A DNA stretch of 64,000 bases, taken from an uncultured Veillonella sp. (GTDB lineage: Bacteria; Bacillota; Negativicutes; Veillonellales; Veillonellaceae). Made by a program: the position numbers and the translations under genes. The notes under the pieces are model-generated. The model searched no databases and was not told where the DNA came from. It saw nothing but the letters and a program-made list of their open reading frames with translations. This document shows positions 54,068-63,826 of this stretch, piece after piece (the stretch's first letter is position 1; each line of letters starts with the position of its first letter). The stretch is from NCBI GenBank assembly GCA_902477915.1, contig CABSJA010000004.1, forward strand, positions 1 through 64,000, given 5' to 3'.

Positions 54068-55384
54068 TTACCCCTTTTGTATTGTACCGTAGCAAACCCA
54101 AGTTTGTGCTTTATCAATATAGGCTGGTACGGTTTCGCCAATTGATAAAGAGTCGTCTTTCGGGAATAATACCATTTTATTGCCCGATGTGCGACCAAAC
54201 CACATATCTTCATCACGAGGACTTGGCCCCTCTACAATAATATCAAACACTTGCCCTTCCATAGGTTTATTTAGTTCATAAGAGATTTCATTTTGCACAT
54301 CCATCAATGTTTGTAAACGTACCCGTTTAACCTCTTCTGGAACTTGATCATCCATAGTCGCTGCTGGCGTTCCAGAACGTTTAGAATAAATGAATGTATA
54401 AGCCATATCATAGCGTACATCTTTTAACAATTGTAATGTAGCTAGGAAGTCTTCCTCTGTTTCCCCTGGGAAACCTACGATAATATCTGTAGTAACTACT
54501 ACATCTTTAATTTTCTCACGACAGTAAGAAAGTAATTCTTTGTAATGTTCTACTGTATAATGACGGTTCATTTTTTTTAAAATACGGTTTGAACCGGATT
54601 GAATTGGTAAATGTAAATGGGTAACGATATTGGAAGATCGCCCAAGTGCATCTATCATAGATTTAGTCATATCTTGAGGATGACTCGTCATATAGCGAAT
54701 ACGTTCAATTCCTGGAATACCATCGAGGGCATCAACTAATGTACCAAAATCAGTACCATCTTTGAAATCTAAACCGTAAGAGTTTACATTTTGTCCTAAT
54801 AACGTGATTTCTTTAAACCCTTTTGCACCTAGTTCAGTAACCTCTTTTACAATGGCTTCTACAGGACGACTTATCTCTCTACCACGAACGTGAGGAACAA
54901 TACAATAGGTACAGAACTTATTGCAACCATTCATAATAGGTACCCATGCATAAAAGGTGCCATTAGGTTTCGCTTCCAATTCAGGTAGTACAGAATTATC
55001 CATATCCACATTGATTTGATGTGTATGACCGCGTTGAACCTCTTCAATCATTTCATTAATATGTTGAATATTATGAGTACCTAATACAATATCAATATGT
55101 GGAGCCCGTTTAAACATTTCCGCTTGATTCTTCTGAGCCATACAACCTGTAACAGCAAGAATCAAGTTTTTGTTTTTACGCTTTAGTCTCATTAGCTCAC
55201 CTATGCGGCCATAGACCTTTGTTTCTGCATTCTCACGAACTGCACAAGTATTTAATAAAATTAAATCTGCAGTTTCTACGTCCTCTGTAGGTGTATAGCC
55301 TACAGATTCTAACTGATGCGATAAGCGCTCAGAATCAGCTGTATTCATTTGACAACCATAGGTGTAAATATAATAAGACTTCAT
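54068..55384 (-). CDS. miaB: tRNA i6A37 methylthiotransferase MiaB
   Basis: Converts i6A37 to ms2i6A37 in tRNA. 438 residues: an N-terminal UPF0004 domain (TYGCQMNTADSE, NTCAVRE, VTGCMAQ), a radical SAM motif (CNKFCTYCIVPHVRGRE) and a C-terminal TRAM domain. It acts after MiaA, encoded later in the same operon. The REISRP sequence after the cluster supports MiaB over MtaB. Confidence 0.97.
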   Translation of the reverse strand: MKSYYIYTYGCQMNTADSERLSHQLESVGYTPTEDVETADLILLNTCAVRENAETKVYGRIGELMRLKRKNKNLILAVTGCMAQKNQAEMFKRAPHIDIVLGTHNIQHINEMIEEVQRGHTHQINVDMDNSVLPELEAKPNGTFYAWVPIMNGCNKFCTYCIVPHVRGREISRPVEAIVKEVTELGAKGFKEITLLGQNVNSYGLDFKDGTDFGTLVDALDGIPGIERIRYMTSHPQDMTKSMIDALGRSSNIVTHLHLPIQSGSNRILKKMNRHYTVEHYKELLSYCREKIKDVVVTTDIIVGFPGETEEDFLATLQLLKDVRYDMAYTFIYSKRSGTPAATMDDQVPEEVKRVRLQTLMDVQNEISYELNKPMEGQVFDIIVEGPSPRDEDMWFGRTSGNKMVLFPKDDSLSIGETVPAYIDKAQTWVCYGTIQKG

Positions 55385-55392
55385 TCTAACTC

Positions 55393-56268
55393 CTATACTT
55401 TAACAATCTTACGTTTTGTTTCTATAATATTCTTAACTTTTATAGACATACGTTCAATAGACATGCCTGTAATATACTCAATTTCATTTCGAACAGACTT
55501 TTGTACCTGTTGCATCAATGCTTTAACAGGATAACCATGTTCAATAACAACAGCCATATCAACAACTAAACCATTTTGGCCTTTGTCACTCTTTTTGAAA
55601 GAAATAACACTTGATTCATCAACACCAACAACTTTTTTTAAGCCATTGCGAATCAATTTAATAATTACATCATCATCGAAGGTAAGACGTCCATAATAGC
55701 TGAAAGCAGGACGAACTACAGAACGTTCAAAACCTTCTGATCCAATTTGACCCAATGTATCTTGATCTTGTTTTTTCAATGTACGGCGACGCCACATGGT
55801 TTTAATTGGATCAATCAAATATCCTCTAAAGTGAGGTTTCAATTCCATTGTTGGAACTGGAATAATATGTTTACCTTCTTTAAGACGAGCATGTTGTGCT
55901 TTTTCAATTTCTTTAGGTGTAGCTACATCTTCAATGCGAATGTATCGATCTGGATCTTGCAAGCCTAATGCTTTCGTAATTTTCTTAACCATATTATCGG
56001 ATGTACCAATAATCATAAGCTTATTAGGATTAATTTTATCTAATTGTTCACGCACTGATTTTACTTGTACTTCATCTTGGAAAATAGCACGACGAACAGC
56101 TTTTAATCGGCTAGATTCTTTCTTTGCAGAAAAGCCAGCTACAATCTTATTATCATGAATTAAAATGCCATCATCGATGATACATTCAATATTATTTTCA
56201 TGAGCAACTACGAGCGCACGATGGCTTTTACCAGTGCCACTACTACCTACAAATGCAACGACTTCCAT
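55393..56268 (-). CDS. P-loop ATPase-like domain fused to an Asp23/Gls24 domain
   Basis: 291 residues from the ATG at 56268 (GAGG 6 nt upstream). The N-terminal part has a Walker A loop GSSGTGKS at 8-15 and a kinase-like nucleotide fold continuing to KLMIIGTSDN. The C-terminal third (from about residue 185) is an Asp23 domain, recognised by VVRPAFSYYGRLTF, VVDMAVVIEHGYPV and QVQKSVRNEIEYITG. I do not know a function for this combination. It lies between a PHP phosphoesterase and miaB. Confidence 0.85.
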   Translation of the reverse strand: MEVVAFVGSSGTGKSHRALVVAHENNIECIIDDGILIHDNKIVAGFSAKKESSRLKAVRRAIFQDEVQVKSVREQLDKINPNKLMIIGTSDNMVKKITKALGLQDPDRYIRIEDVATPKEIEKAQHARLKEGKHIIPVPTMELKPHFRGYLIDPIKTMWRRRTLKKQDQDTLGQIGSEGFERSVVRPAFSYYGRLTFDDDVIIKLIRNGLKKVVGVDESSVISFKKSDKGQNGLVVDMAVVIEHGYPVKALMQQVQKSVRNEIEYITGMSIERMSIKVKNIIETKRKIVKV

Positions 56269-56283
56269 AGTCAACCTCATTAT

Positions 56284-57111
56284 TTATAACAAACTAATAA
56301 ATTCTGATACATTTTCAGCGGATACCAAGTAATCGCCAAATTGATCTGGTGCTTTACCTGGAATACCATGATAATCAGAACCACCTGTAATAAACAAGTT
56401 ATGTTCTTTAGCTAATGCTTTATATCGTTTCACATCATCATCGTTATGTTTAGTATGGTAAACCTCCATACCATCAAAATCATAGGCTAACATTTCTACT
56501 ACATATTCATCACTAGTTACTAGTTTAGGATGGGCCATAACGGCAAGGCCACCAGCTTTATGAATAATATCAATAATATGCGGAACCTCAACCTTTACCT
56601 TAGGTACATAGCATGGGCTATCTTTTCGAAGAATACCTTTGAATACCTCATTAATATCCTTAGCATAACCACCATCAATTAATAACTGTCCAATATGTGG
56701 ACGCCCATAAGCTTGCGTCTTAGGAAATTTTTTAAGTAAGTCATCTTTCGATATAACATACCCAGCATTATTACAACGTTTGATAATCTCATCAATCCGT
56801 TCTTCTCGTTTTGCTTTAAAATATTGAATAAAGTCTTTTAATTCTTGATTTGTTTCATCAAAACGATATCCCAGAATATGAATAGATTTATCTTTATAGT
56901 CAGCACTAAATTCACAACCATTAATAATTTTAATAGTTTTTTCCGGATCTAATTGCTTTTGAGCGGCACGCAATGCTTTTATGCCATCAATTTCGTCATG
57001 ATCAGTTAAAGCCATCATAGATAGATTACAATCTAAAGCATGACGTAATAATTCTTCTGGACTTTTAACTCCATCAGAATAGATAGAATGCATGTGAAAA
57101 TCAACAAGCAT
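56284..57111 (-). CDS. PHP domain phosphoesterase (RNase AM/TrpH family)
   Basis: A PHP metal-dependent phosphatase/exonuclease of 275 residues. Metal-ligand motifs are in order: VDFHMHSIYSDG, LTDHDEIDG, NGCEFSA, MAHPKL and GGSDYHG. Relatives (YciV/TrpH) hydrolyse 3',5'-nucleoside bisphosphates and trim RNA 5' ends. It is the first gene of the mutSL-miaA operon and starts just after a good promoter. Confidence 0.9.
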   Translation of the reverse strand: MLVDFHMHSIYSDGVKSPEELLRHALDCNLSMMALTDHDEIDGIKALRAAQKQLDPEKTIKIINGCEFSADYKDKSIHILGYRFDETNQELKDFIQYFKAKREERIDEIIKRCNNAGYVISKDDLLKKFPKTQAYGRPHIGQLLIDGGYAKDINEVFKGILRKDSPCYVPKVKVEVPHIIDIIHKAGGLAVMAHPKLVTSDEYVVEMLAYDFDGMEVYHTKHNDDDVKRYKALAKEHNLFITGGSDYHGIPGKAPDQFGDYLVSAENVSEFISLL

Positions 57112-57145
57112 AGAGCACCTCCCATTACAATTATCCTATCTTTTA

Positions 57146-57174
57146 ATTATGACTGATTTAGCTAATTTATTCAA
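57146..57174 (-). promoter_or_regulatory. Promoter of the PHP-mutSL-miaA operon
   Basis: On the minus strand the -35 is TTGAAT (57169-57174), the spacer is 17 bp and the -10 CATAAT (57146-57151). Nine of twelve positions match consensus. Confidence 0.7.
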
Positions 57175-57186
57175 GATGAGATAGAA

Positions 57187-57226
57187 AAATTGCGACCCTA
57201 ATGAGTATTCACTAGAATCGCAATTT
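57187..57226 (-). terminator. Terminator after proS
   Basis: A 9-bp stem AAATTGCGA with TCGCAATTT and a 22-nt loop; on the minus strand it is followed by TTTTTC. It starts 3 bp past the proS stop. Confidence 0.9.
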
Positions 57227-57228
57227 AA

Positions 57229-58947
57229 TTATAAATCTTGAAGTAATTCAGTAACCTTAGTCGCTACAGAATCGATTGCACATGTAATCGCTTCACCAGA
57301 CTTACGGATTTGAATTTCTACTTCATTATTTTCAAGTGTATTTTTACTTACTGTAATACGAAGTGGATAGCCAATTAAATCAGCATCTTTGAATTTTACA
57401 CCAGCTCGATCCTTACGATCATCAAGTAACACATCTACACCTGCATCTTGTAATGCAGTATAAATTGTTTGACTTGTAGACATCAAAGCTTCGTCTTTTG
57501 CATTAATAGGAACGATAACGGCTTCAAATGGAGCAATAGAACGTGGCCAAATAATACCATTTTCATCGTGATACTGCTCAATAGCAGCAGCTAATGTACG
57601 AGATACACCAATACCATAACAACCCATAATCATTGGATTAGGACGACCATTTTGATCTAAGAATGTAGCTTGTAATGCCTCTGAGTATTTTGTACCCAAT
57701 TTAAATACTTGGCCTACTTCAATACCTTTAGCATGTTCTAGAGCACCACCGCAAGTTGGGCAAACATCGTCAGCTGTAATCAAACGAATCGGTGCGACAA
57801 TAATATCTTCTACATTAAAGTCACGTTTTGGATTGATGTTAATATAGTGTGCATCTTTCTTATTGGCACCACCACAAACATTGTACGTTTCCATAACAGA
57901 TTCATCTACTACTATGGCAAACTCTTCTGTTTGTTTTAACCCAACTGGACTTATAAAGCCAGCTGTTAAACCTACTTTTTCCAATTCTTCTGGTGTAGCC
58001 ATTTCAGGCTCTACGGAACCAAGTACAGCATGTTGCACTGCTACTTCATTTACTTCATGGTCACCGCGAACAATAGCTAACACAACTTTACCATCAATAG
58101 AAAATACTACAGCTTTAATCGTTTTATGTAATGGTAAATTAAGCATTTCTGCAACAGCTTCAATAGTACTTGCATTTGGAGTGTCCACAACAGATAACTC
58201 TTGAAGTGCTTCTTCTTCCTGTTTCATAATACCAGGTTTACCAATTTCAATATTGGCAGCATAGTCACATTTTGTGCAATACACAATATCAGCTTCACCA
58301 GCTTCTGCGATTGCCATAAACTCATGTGTGCCACTACCCCCGATAGCACCGCTGTCAGCTTCTACCGGACGGAATGTAAGACCACAACGCGTGAAAATAC
58401 GTGTATATGCATCATACATAGATTTATAAGATTCATCTAAACCAGCTTCATCCACATCAAAAGAGTATGCATCTTTCATAATGAATTCGCGACTGCGCAT
58501 TAAACCATAACGCGGACGACGTTCATCACGGAATTTACTTTGAATTTGATATAAATTTACTGGTAATTGACGATATGAATTGATCTCATTTTTAACAAGT
58601 GTAGTAATCATCTCTTCATGAGTTGGTCCTAAACAGAATTCATTATCATGACGATCATTAATACGCATCATTTCAGCACCATATGCATTCCAACGGCCAG
58701 ATTCTTTCCAAATTTCAGCAGGTTGTAAAATAGGCATCATGATTTCTTGAGCACTAGCACGATCCATTTCTTCACGTACAATAGCTTCGATTTTTTTGAT
58801 ACTTCTCCAACCTAATGGTAAAAAGCTATATAAACCATTTGCAGTTTTGCGCATAAAACCAGCGCGAAGCATAAGCTGTTGGCTAACTACATCAGCGTCA
58901 GATGGAACCTCACGCAATGTAGGTGCATATAATTTAGTGGCTAACAT
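57229..58947 (-). CDS. proS: Prolyl-tRNA synthetase (bacterial type with editing domain)
   Basis: Charges tRNA-Pro. 572 residues, with the class II motifs around FLPLGWRSIKKIEAIVREE, RDERRPRYGLMRSREFIMKDAYSF and GCYGIGVSRTLAAAIEQ. The INS editing domain (about 225-390) that hydrolyses Ala-tRNA-Pro is present between motifs 2 and 3. The C-terminal anticodon-binding domain is complete. It overlaps ispG by 7 bp and ends the uppS-proS run. Confidence 0.97.
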   Translation of the reverse strand: MLATKLYAPTLREVPSDADVVSQQLMLRAGFMRKTANGLYSFLPLGWRSIKKIEAIVREEMDRASAQEIMMPILQPAEIWKESGRWNAYGAEMMRINDRHDNEFCLGPTHEEMITTLVKNEINSYRQLPVNLYQIQSKFRDERRPRYGLMRSREFIMKDAYSFDVDEAGLDESYKSMYDAYTRIFTRCGLTFRPVEADSGAIGGSGTHEFMAIAEAGEADIVYCTKCDYAANIEIGKPGIMKQEEEALQELSVVDTPNASTIEAVAEMLNLPLHKTIKAVVFSIDGKVVLAIVRGDHEVNEVAVQHAVLGSVEPEMATPEELEKVGLTAGFISPVGLKQTEEFAIVVDESVMETYNVCGGANKKDAHYININPKRDFNVEDIIVAPIRLITADDVCPTCGGALEHAKGIEVGQVFKLGTKYSEALQATFLDQNGRPNPMIMGCYGIGVSRTLAAAIEQYHDENGIIWPRSIAPFEAVIVPINAKDEALMSTSQTIYTALQDAGVDVLLDDRKDRAGVKFKDADLIGYPLRITVSKNTLENNEVEIQIRKSGEAITCAIDSVATKVTELLQDL

Positions 58948-60026
58948 AAAGACTCCTCATCTAAGTTTTCTAAATATTGATCAATTTCTCTAAATAATGT
59001 ATCTACTAATTCAGCTTCTGGCACAGTCTTGATAACTTCCCCTTTACGGAAGACAATACCTTGTCCATTACCACCAGCAATGCCGAAATCAGCCTCACGA
59101 GCCTCACCAGGCCCATTTACGACACAACCCATAACAGCTACTTTAATAGGTGCTTTAATGGATGCTAAACGTTCCTCTACAATCCCTGCCATATCAAATA
59201 AGTTCACTTGGCATCGACCGCAAGTAGGACAGGAAATCATTGTAGCTCCAAAGTTTCGTAATCCTAAATTACTCAAAATACTTCGACCTACTTCAATTTC
59301 ATGTATGGGATCACCTGTTAAGGATACACGTAAAGTATCACCGATACCGTCTAATAATAAAGCACCAATGCCCATAGCAGACTTAATAGTACCTTGTTTT
59401 ATCGTACCAGCTTCAGTAACACCTAAATGCAATGGATAAGGAATCTTATCGGATAACTTACGATAGGCTTCTACCATTAAAGGAACTTCCGTTGCTTTAA
59501 TAGATAATTTCATTTGACGGTAGTCGAGCTTTTCGAGAATTCGGACATGTTCTAATGCAGTTTCCACCATGCCATCAGCTGTAGGATGACCTCCATGTGC
59601 ATCGAGGATATGCTTTGGTAAAGACCCTGCATTAACGCCAATACGAATCGGAATTTGTTTAGGTTTAGCTTTTTCAATAACTGCCAATACCTTATCCTCA
59701 CCGCCGATGTTTCCTGGATTAATACGCAATCCATCAACATTATTCTCGATAGCTTCTAACGCTAATTTATAGTCGAAATGAATATCAGCAATTAAAGGAA
59801 TATCAATACCAGCACGAACTGCTTTTAAAGCTTTAGCAGAAGCCATAGTAGGAACTGCAACACGTACTAGTTCACAACCAGCCTCAGCTAAACGATTTAT
59901 TTCAGCTATAGCCTTTTCCGTATGAACCGGATCTGTAGTAATCATAGATTGAATGCTTACCGGTGCATAATCACCAATTTTAACTGTACCTACATAGATA
60001 CCATTTGTTGGTTTACGTACAATCAT
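58941..60026 (-). CDS. ispG: 4-hydroxy-3-methylbut-2-enyl diphosphate synthase IspG
   Basis: A 4Fe-4S enzyme of the methylerythritol phosphate pathway, 361 residues. A TIM-barrel domain opens GTVKIGDYAPVSIQSMITTDPV. The cluster ligands lie in CPTCGRCQVN and MGCVVNGPGEA. With dxr two genes away this shows the non-mevalonate isoprenoid route. It overlaps proS by 7 bp. Confidence 0.97.
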   Translation of the reverse strand: MIVRKPTNGIYVGTVKIGDYAPVSIQSMITTDPVHTEKAIAEINRLAEAGCELVRVAVPTMASAKALKAVRAGIDIPLIADIHFDYKLALEAIENNVDGLRINPGNIGGEDKVLAVIEKAKPKQIPIRIGVNAGSLPKHILDAHGGHPTADGMVETALEHVRILEKLDYRQMKLSIKATEVPLMVEAYRKLSDKIPYPLHLGVTEAGTIKQGTIKSAMGIGALLLDGIGDTLRVSLTGDPIHEIEVGRSILSNLGLRNFGATMISCPTCGRCQVNLFDMAGIVEERLASIKAPIKVAVMGCVVNGPGEAREADFGIAGGNGQGIVFRKGEVIKTVPEAELVDTLFREIDQYLENLDEESLC

Positions 60027-60044
60027 TGTAATCTCCCATCTATC

Positions 60045-61061
60045 TTATAGTAATCGGAATATATCCTGAGTCGTTACATATAAGAATAATGCTACCATTA
60101 AAGCAACACCAACCATTTGAATATACATTAGTGCCTTAGCAGGTAATTTACGACCTGTAATTGCTTCAGCCAAAATAATAATTAAATGACCACCATCTAA
60201 TACAGGTAATGGTAAAAGATTGATAACCCCTAAGTTAATACTTAAGAATGCAGCAAAGCTCAAAAGTGGTGCAAAGCCAGATTGTGCAATAGTGCCAGCC
60301 ATTTGTGAAATACCTACTGGGCCGGATAATTCTGCAGCTTGTGTGCCGCGAATCATATCATACAAACCACTTAACATAGCAACAATTGTTTGACCAGTAC
60401 GAGTAACAGCTAGACTCAAAGACTCGCCTATGCTATAACTTTCTCGTGTAAAACTAGGATAAATACCAATTTTAGGACTATCTTGTTCCATTTTTGGAAT
60501 CACTGTAGTTTCTACAGTTTCTCCGTCTCGATCTACCACAACGGTAACACCATGGTTGGCAGTACCTTGTAAGCTAGGTCGGATTTCATCCCACGTTGAA
60601 ATCTTTTTACCATCAATAGTAAGAATTCTATCATTTGATTGTAAATGAGCTTGTTCAGCGGCACTACCAGGGATGATATTACCAATAACAGGATCATTTG
60701 TATAGGTAAGATTACCTACTGTTGCATTGAGGCCAAAGAATAAAACAATGGCCAATAAAAAATTAAATACAGCCCCTGCAGAAATAACAATAAATTTCTT
60801 CCATGCAGGTTTAGTATAAAATGACCGTTCATTTAACGGCTCGTCAGGACTCATGCCAGCAATACGATTAAAGCCACCAAGAGGAATGATACGAATAGAA
60901 TATAAGGTTTCCCCTTTTTGAACTTTAAAAATCGCAGGTCCAAAACCTATGGCAAATTCATCTACTTGCATACCCGACATTTTTGCTGTAATAAAATGGC
61001 CTAACTCATGAATAAACACGATTAAACCAAATACAAATATTGTGGCTAATGCCGTTGTCAT
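60045..61061 (-). CDS. rseP: Site-2 protease RseP (RIP metalloprotease)
   Basis: An intramembrane zinc protease of 338 residues. HELGHF lies in the first membrane helix (about 18-23). A single PDZ domain (about 125-190) contains NIIPGSAAEQAHLQSNDRILTIDGK. LDGGHL near the C-terminus supplies the third ligand. Bacteria with an outer membrane and Firmicutes both use it to cleave anti-sigma factors. Its substrate here is unknown. Confidence 0.95.
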   Translation of the reverse strand: MTTALATIFVFGLIVFIHELGHFITAKMSGMQVDEFAIGFGPAIFKVQKGETLYSIRIIPLGGFNRIAGMSPDEPLNERSFYTKPAWKKFIVISAGAVFNFLLAIVLFFGLNATVGNLTYTNDPVIGNIIPGSAAEQAHLQSNDRILTIDGKKISTWDEIRPSLQGTANHGVTVVVDRDGETVETTVIPKMEQDSPKIGIYPSFTRESYSIGESLSLAVTRTGQTIVAMLSGLYDMIRGTQAAELSGPVGISQMAGTIAQSGFAPLLSFAAFLSINLGVINLLPLPVLDGGHLIIILAEAITGRKLPAKALMYIQMVGVALMVALFLYVTTQDIFRLL

Positions 61062-61069
61062 ATATACTC

Positions 61070-62215
61070 CTATACCATCAATGATGTAGCCTTTTCACGA
61101 GCCCATCTATCGATAGCTAATAAATTGTCTAACGTAAAGTCATCTTCAGGTCCCATAGATTCTAGAACTGATGTAACGACTTTGTAAATATCACCAAAGG
61201 CGATTTTATCATCTAAAAATGCATAAACTGCTGTTTCGTTTGCAGCATTAAATACGGCTGGTTTAAAGCCACTTGCTCGTCCTACTTCATATGCTAGACG
61301 AAGGGCAGGAAAATCATCATATCGTGGTGGTAAAAACTCTAATTGTAAAGCTTTTGAAAAATCAAGATGATTCATACTTAAAACTTCACGTTTTGGATAT
61401 GTCAAAGCATATTGAATAGGCTCGCGCATATCTGGATTACCCATTTGAGCTAATATAGCCCCATCTTTCATGCGTATCATGGAATGAACGATACTTTGAG
61501 GATGTACGACAACATCAATATGATCAAAATCAAAACCAAATAGCCAATGAGCTTCGATTACCTCTAAGCCCTTGTTAAATAGAGATGCAGAGTCGATAGT
61601 AATCTTATTACCCATATTCCAAGTTGGATGTCGCAAGCAATCTGCAGCAGTGGCAGTTTGAATCTTATCAGAGTCCCAAGTACGTAAGGGGCCACCGGAA
61701 GCTGTAACGATTAAGGAATCAACATTATCGCGATCTTGACCTTCTAAGCATTGGAAAATAGCACTGTGTTCACTATCAATAGGTAAAATTTGTACGCCAT
61801 ACTCTTTCGCTAAGGATGTAATCAATGGGCCACCGGCTACTAATGTTTCTTTATTAGCAAGACCAATGGTCTTACCTTTTTTGATGGCCTCCACAGTAGG
61901 TTCAATACCAGCAGCACCTACAATAGCAGTTACAACCATAGTAGCTTCTTGAATTGTTGCTGCTGCAATGAGCGCTTCCTTGCCACCTACCAGTTTTGTA
62001 GGACCTGTATAGCGGCCTTGTAGCTCTTTAAAAGCATTTTCATCAACTAGTCCGGCTACTAATGGCTGATATTCTTTAATTTGTTGTTCTAAGAGGTCAA
62101 TATTATGATGTGCCACTAAGGCAACCACCTTGAATTGATCTGGATGTTGAGACACTACATCTAGTGTCTGTGTACCGATTGAGCCAGTACTGCCAATAAT
62201 ACTTAGGTATTTCAT
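61070..62215 (-). CDS. dxr: 1-deoxy-D-xylulose 5-phosphate reductoisomerase
   Basis: The first committed step of the methylerythritol phosphate pathway, NADPH- and divalent-metal-dependent. 381 residues: nucleotide-binding GSTGSIGTQTLDVV at the N-terminus, metal-binding PIDSEHSAIFQCL, and SGGPLRTW and TWNMGNKITIDSASLFNKGLE segments, all as expected. It is placed between cdsA and rseP, the common order. Confidence 0.98.
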   Translation of the reverse strand: MKYLSIIGSTGSIGTQTLDVVSQHPDQFKVVALVAHHNIDLLEQQIKEYQPLVAGLVDENAFKELQGRYTGPTKLVGGKEALIAAATIQEATMVVTAIVGAAGIEPTVEAIKKGKTIGLANKETLVAGGPLITSLAKEYGVQILPIDSEHSAIFQCLEGQDRDNVDSLIVTASGGPLRTWDSDKIQTATAADCLRHPTWNMGNKITIDSASLFNKGLEVIEAHWLFGFDFDHIDVVVHPQSIVHSMIRMKDGAILAQMGNPDMREPIQYALTYPKREVLSMNHLDFSKALQLEFLPPRYDDFPALRLAYEVGRASGFKPAVFNAANETAVYAFLDDKIAFGDIYKVVTSVLESMGPEDDFTLDNLLAIDRWAREKATSLMV

Positions 62216-62233
62216 AAGCTTACCTCTATTAGA

Positions 62234-63058
62234 TTAGTACGAAAAGAGTAATATATATATCAATGTAATAGGAGCCGCAAATAATAAGCTATCAAAACGA
62301 TCCAATACACCACCATGACCTGGTAGTAAAGTACCAGAATCTTTCACATTACATAATCGTTTAATCTTTGATTCAAATAAATCACCTAATGGTGCAAGTA
62401 TACCGCTAATCATACCAACATGAATGCCCATCCACCATGGAATGCCTACGATATACGAAAATACTGCGCCTGTAATAATACAGCCGATAAAGCCACCAAT
62501 AAAACCTTCTAGTGTTTTATTAGGACTAATAGATGGAACAATTTTACGTTTACCAAAGGCACGACCAGCAAAATAAGCAAAAGTATCACTAGCCCATGTT
62601 GTAAATAATACTAGCCAAAGAGTAATTGTTCCCCAATTATATAATTCAAATGGCATTGATAGAGACATGTATATAGAGTCATGACGAATCATGAGCAAAG
62701 AAATCATGCCAATACCAACATATAATAAGCCAAATACACTAAATGAAACACTAGCTAAAGAGTATTTATTTTCACCAAATGTACATAACATATAATTGGC
62801 TGATAAACTCAATACTAATATAGCTATTGCTAGAATATACTGATGACATGCAAAGGCAATCATCAATAATAAAATACTAATATAGCCCCATAAAATGGAC
62901 ATACGCACATGTTTAGCTTTACCTAGTAAAACAAACTCACGCCAACCCAATAGAGCTAATAATGTAATAAGAATATCGTATACAGGTCCGCCTAATGTAA
63001 TGGCCCCTAAGGCAATAATAAAACCTATAACAGCGGTTATAACACGTGTTTTTAACAT
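62234..63058 (-). CDS. cdsA: Phosphatidate cytidylyltransferase
   Basis: Makes CDP-diacylglycerol, the precursor of membrane phospholipids. An integral membrane protein of 274 residues with about eight hydrophobic segments. The family signature is clear in the C-terminal half: SDTFAYFAGRAFGKRK, SPNKTLEG, GDLFESKIKR and LPGHGGVLDRFDSL. It lies 3 bp downstream of uppS. Confidence 0.97.
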   Translation of the reverse strand: MLKTRVITAVIGFIIALGAITLGGPVYDILITLLALLGWREFVLLGKAKHVRMSILWGYISILLLMIAFACHQYILAIAILVLSLSANYMLCTFGENKYSLASVSFSVFGLLYVGIGMISLLMIRHDSIYMSLSMPFELYNWGTITLWLVLFTTWASDTFAYFAGRAFGKRKIVPSISPNKTLEGFIGGFIGCIITGAVFSYIVGIPWWMGIHVGMISGILAPLGDLFESKIKRLCNVKDSGTLLPGHGGVLDRFDSLLFAAPITLIYILLFSY

Positions 63059-63061
63059 TTT

Positions 63062-63826
63062 TTATTCCTCATCACGTAAGCCACCAAACCGGCGTTCTCG
63101 TTTTTGATATGCTGCAACAGCCTCTAATAATGTTTCCTTAGTGAAATCTGGCCAATGTAAATCAGTAAACCAGAATTCAGCGTAAGCTAGCTGCCACAAT
63201 AAAAAGTTACTAATTCTAAAATCACTACTTGGACGAATTAACAAGTCTACATCACTAAACTCTTTAGTGAAAAGTTGGGAACTAACATAGTCTTCTGTAA
63301 TCTCGTCTGTAGTAATAGTTCCATCCACAACAGAATTTGTAATATCGCGGATAGTTCTTACTATTTCATCACGCCCTCCATAGTTTATTGCTAACTGTAA
63401 GGTAAGGCCTGTATTATTCTGAGTTAATAATTCGGCATCGTGAATAATCTTTTGAAGCTCATCTGAAAGAGCACCGATATATCCAATAAAGCGAATACGC
63501 ACATTATGTTCATGCATATACTTAACATTATTATTTAAGTATTCTTTTATGAGAGCCATAAGTAAAGAAACTTCCTGTTCAGGACGCTTCCAGTTCTCTG
63601 TGGAGAAGCCATATACCGTAAGAGCTCTAATTCCAATCTCATCTGCAGCAATAACAATCTGCTTTAATACGTCGGCTCCTGCGCGGTGTCCCATTGATCG
63701 TGGCATGCCTCTTCGTTTTGCCCAACGACCATTGCCATCCATAATAATAGCAACATGTTTTGGTATCACATTACTATCAATAACAGGCGTATCAGATGGT
63801 TTACGGTTAAATAATTTCTTTAGCAT
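63062..63826 (-). CDS. uppS: Isoprenyl transferase (undecaprenyl diphosphate synthase)
   Basis: A cis-prenyltransferase of 254 residues making the undecaprenyl carrier for peptidoglycan and other surface polymers. The substrate loop AIIMDGNGRWAKRRG lies at 27-41, ALTVYGFSTENWKRP follows, and the C-terminal RPSSDFRISNFLLWQ is conserved. GAGGT precedes the ATG. It overlaps the upstream unidentified gene by 20 bp. Confidence 0.97.
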   Translation of the reverse strand: MLKKLFNRKPSDTPVIDSNVIPKHVAIIMDGNGRWAKRRGMPRSMGHRAGADVLKQIVIAADEIGIRALTVYGFSTENWKRPEQEVSLLMALIKEYLNNNVKYMHEHNVRIRFIGYIGALSDELQKIIHDAELLTQNNTGLTLQLAINYGGRDEIVRTIRDITNSVVDGTITTDEITEDYVSSQLFTKEFSDVDLLIRPSSDFRISNFLLWQLAYAEFWFTDLHWPDFTKETLLEAVAAYQKRERRFGGLRDEE

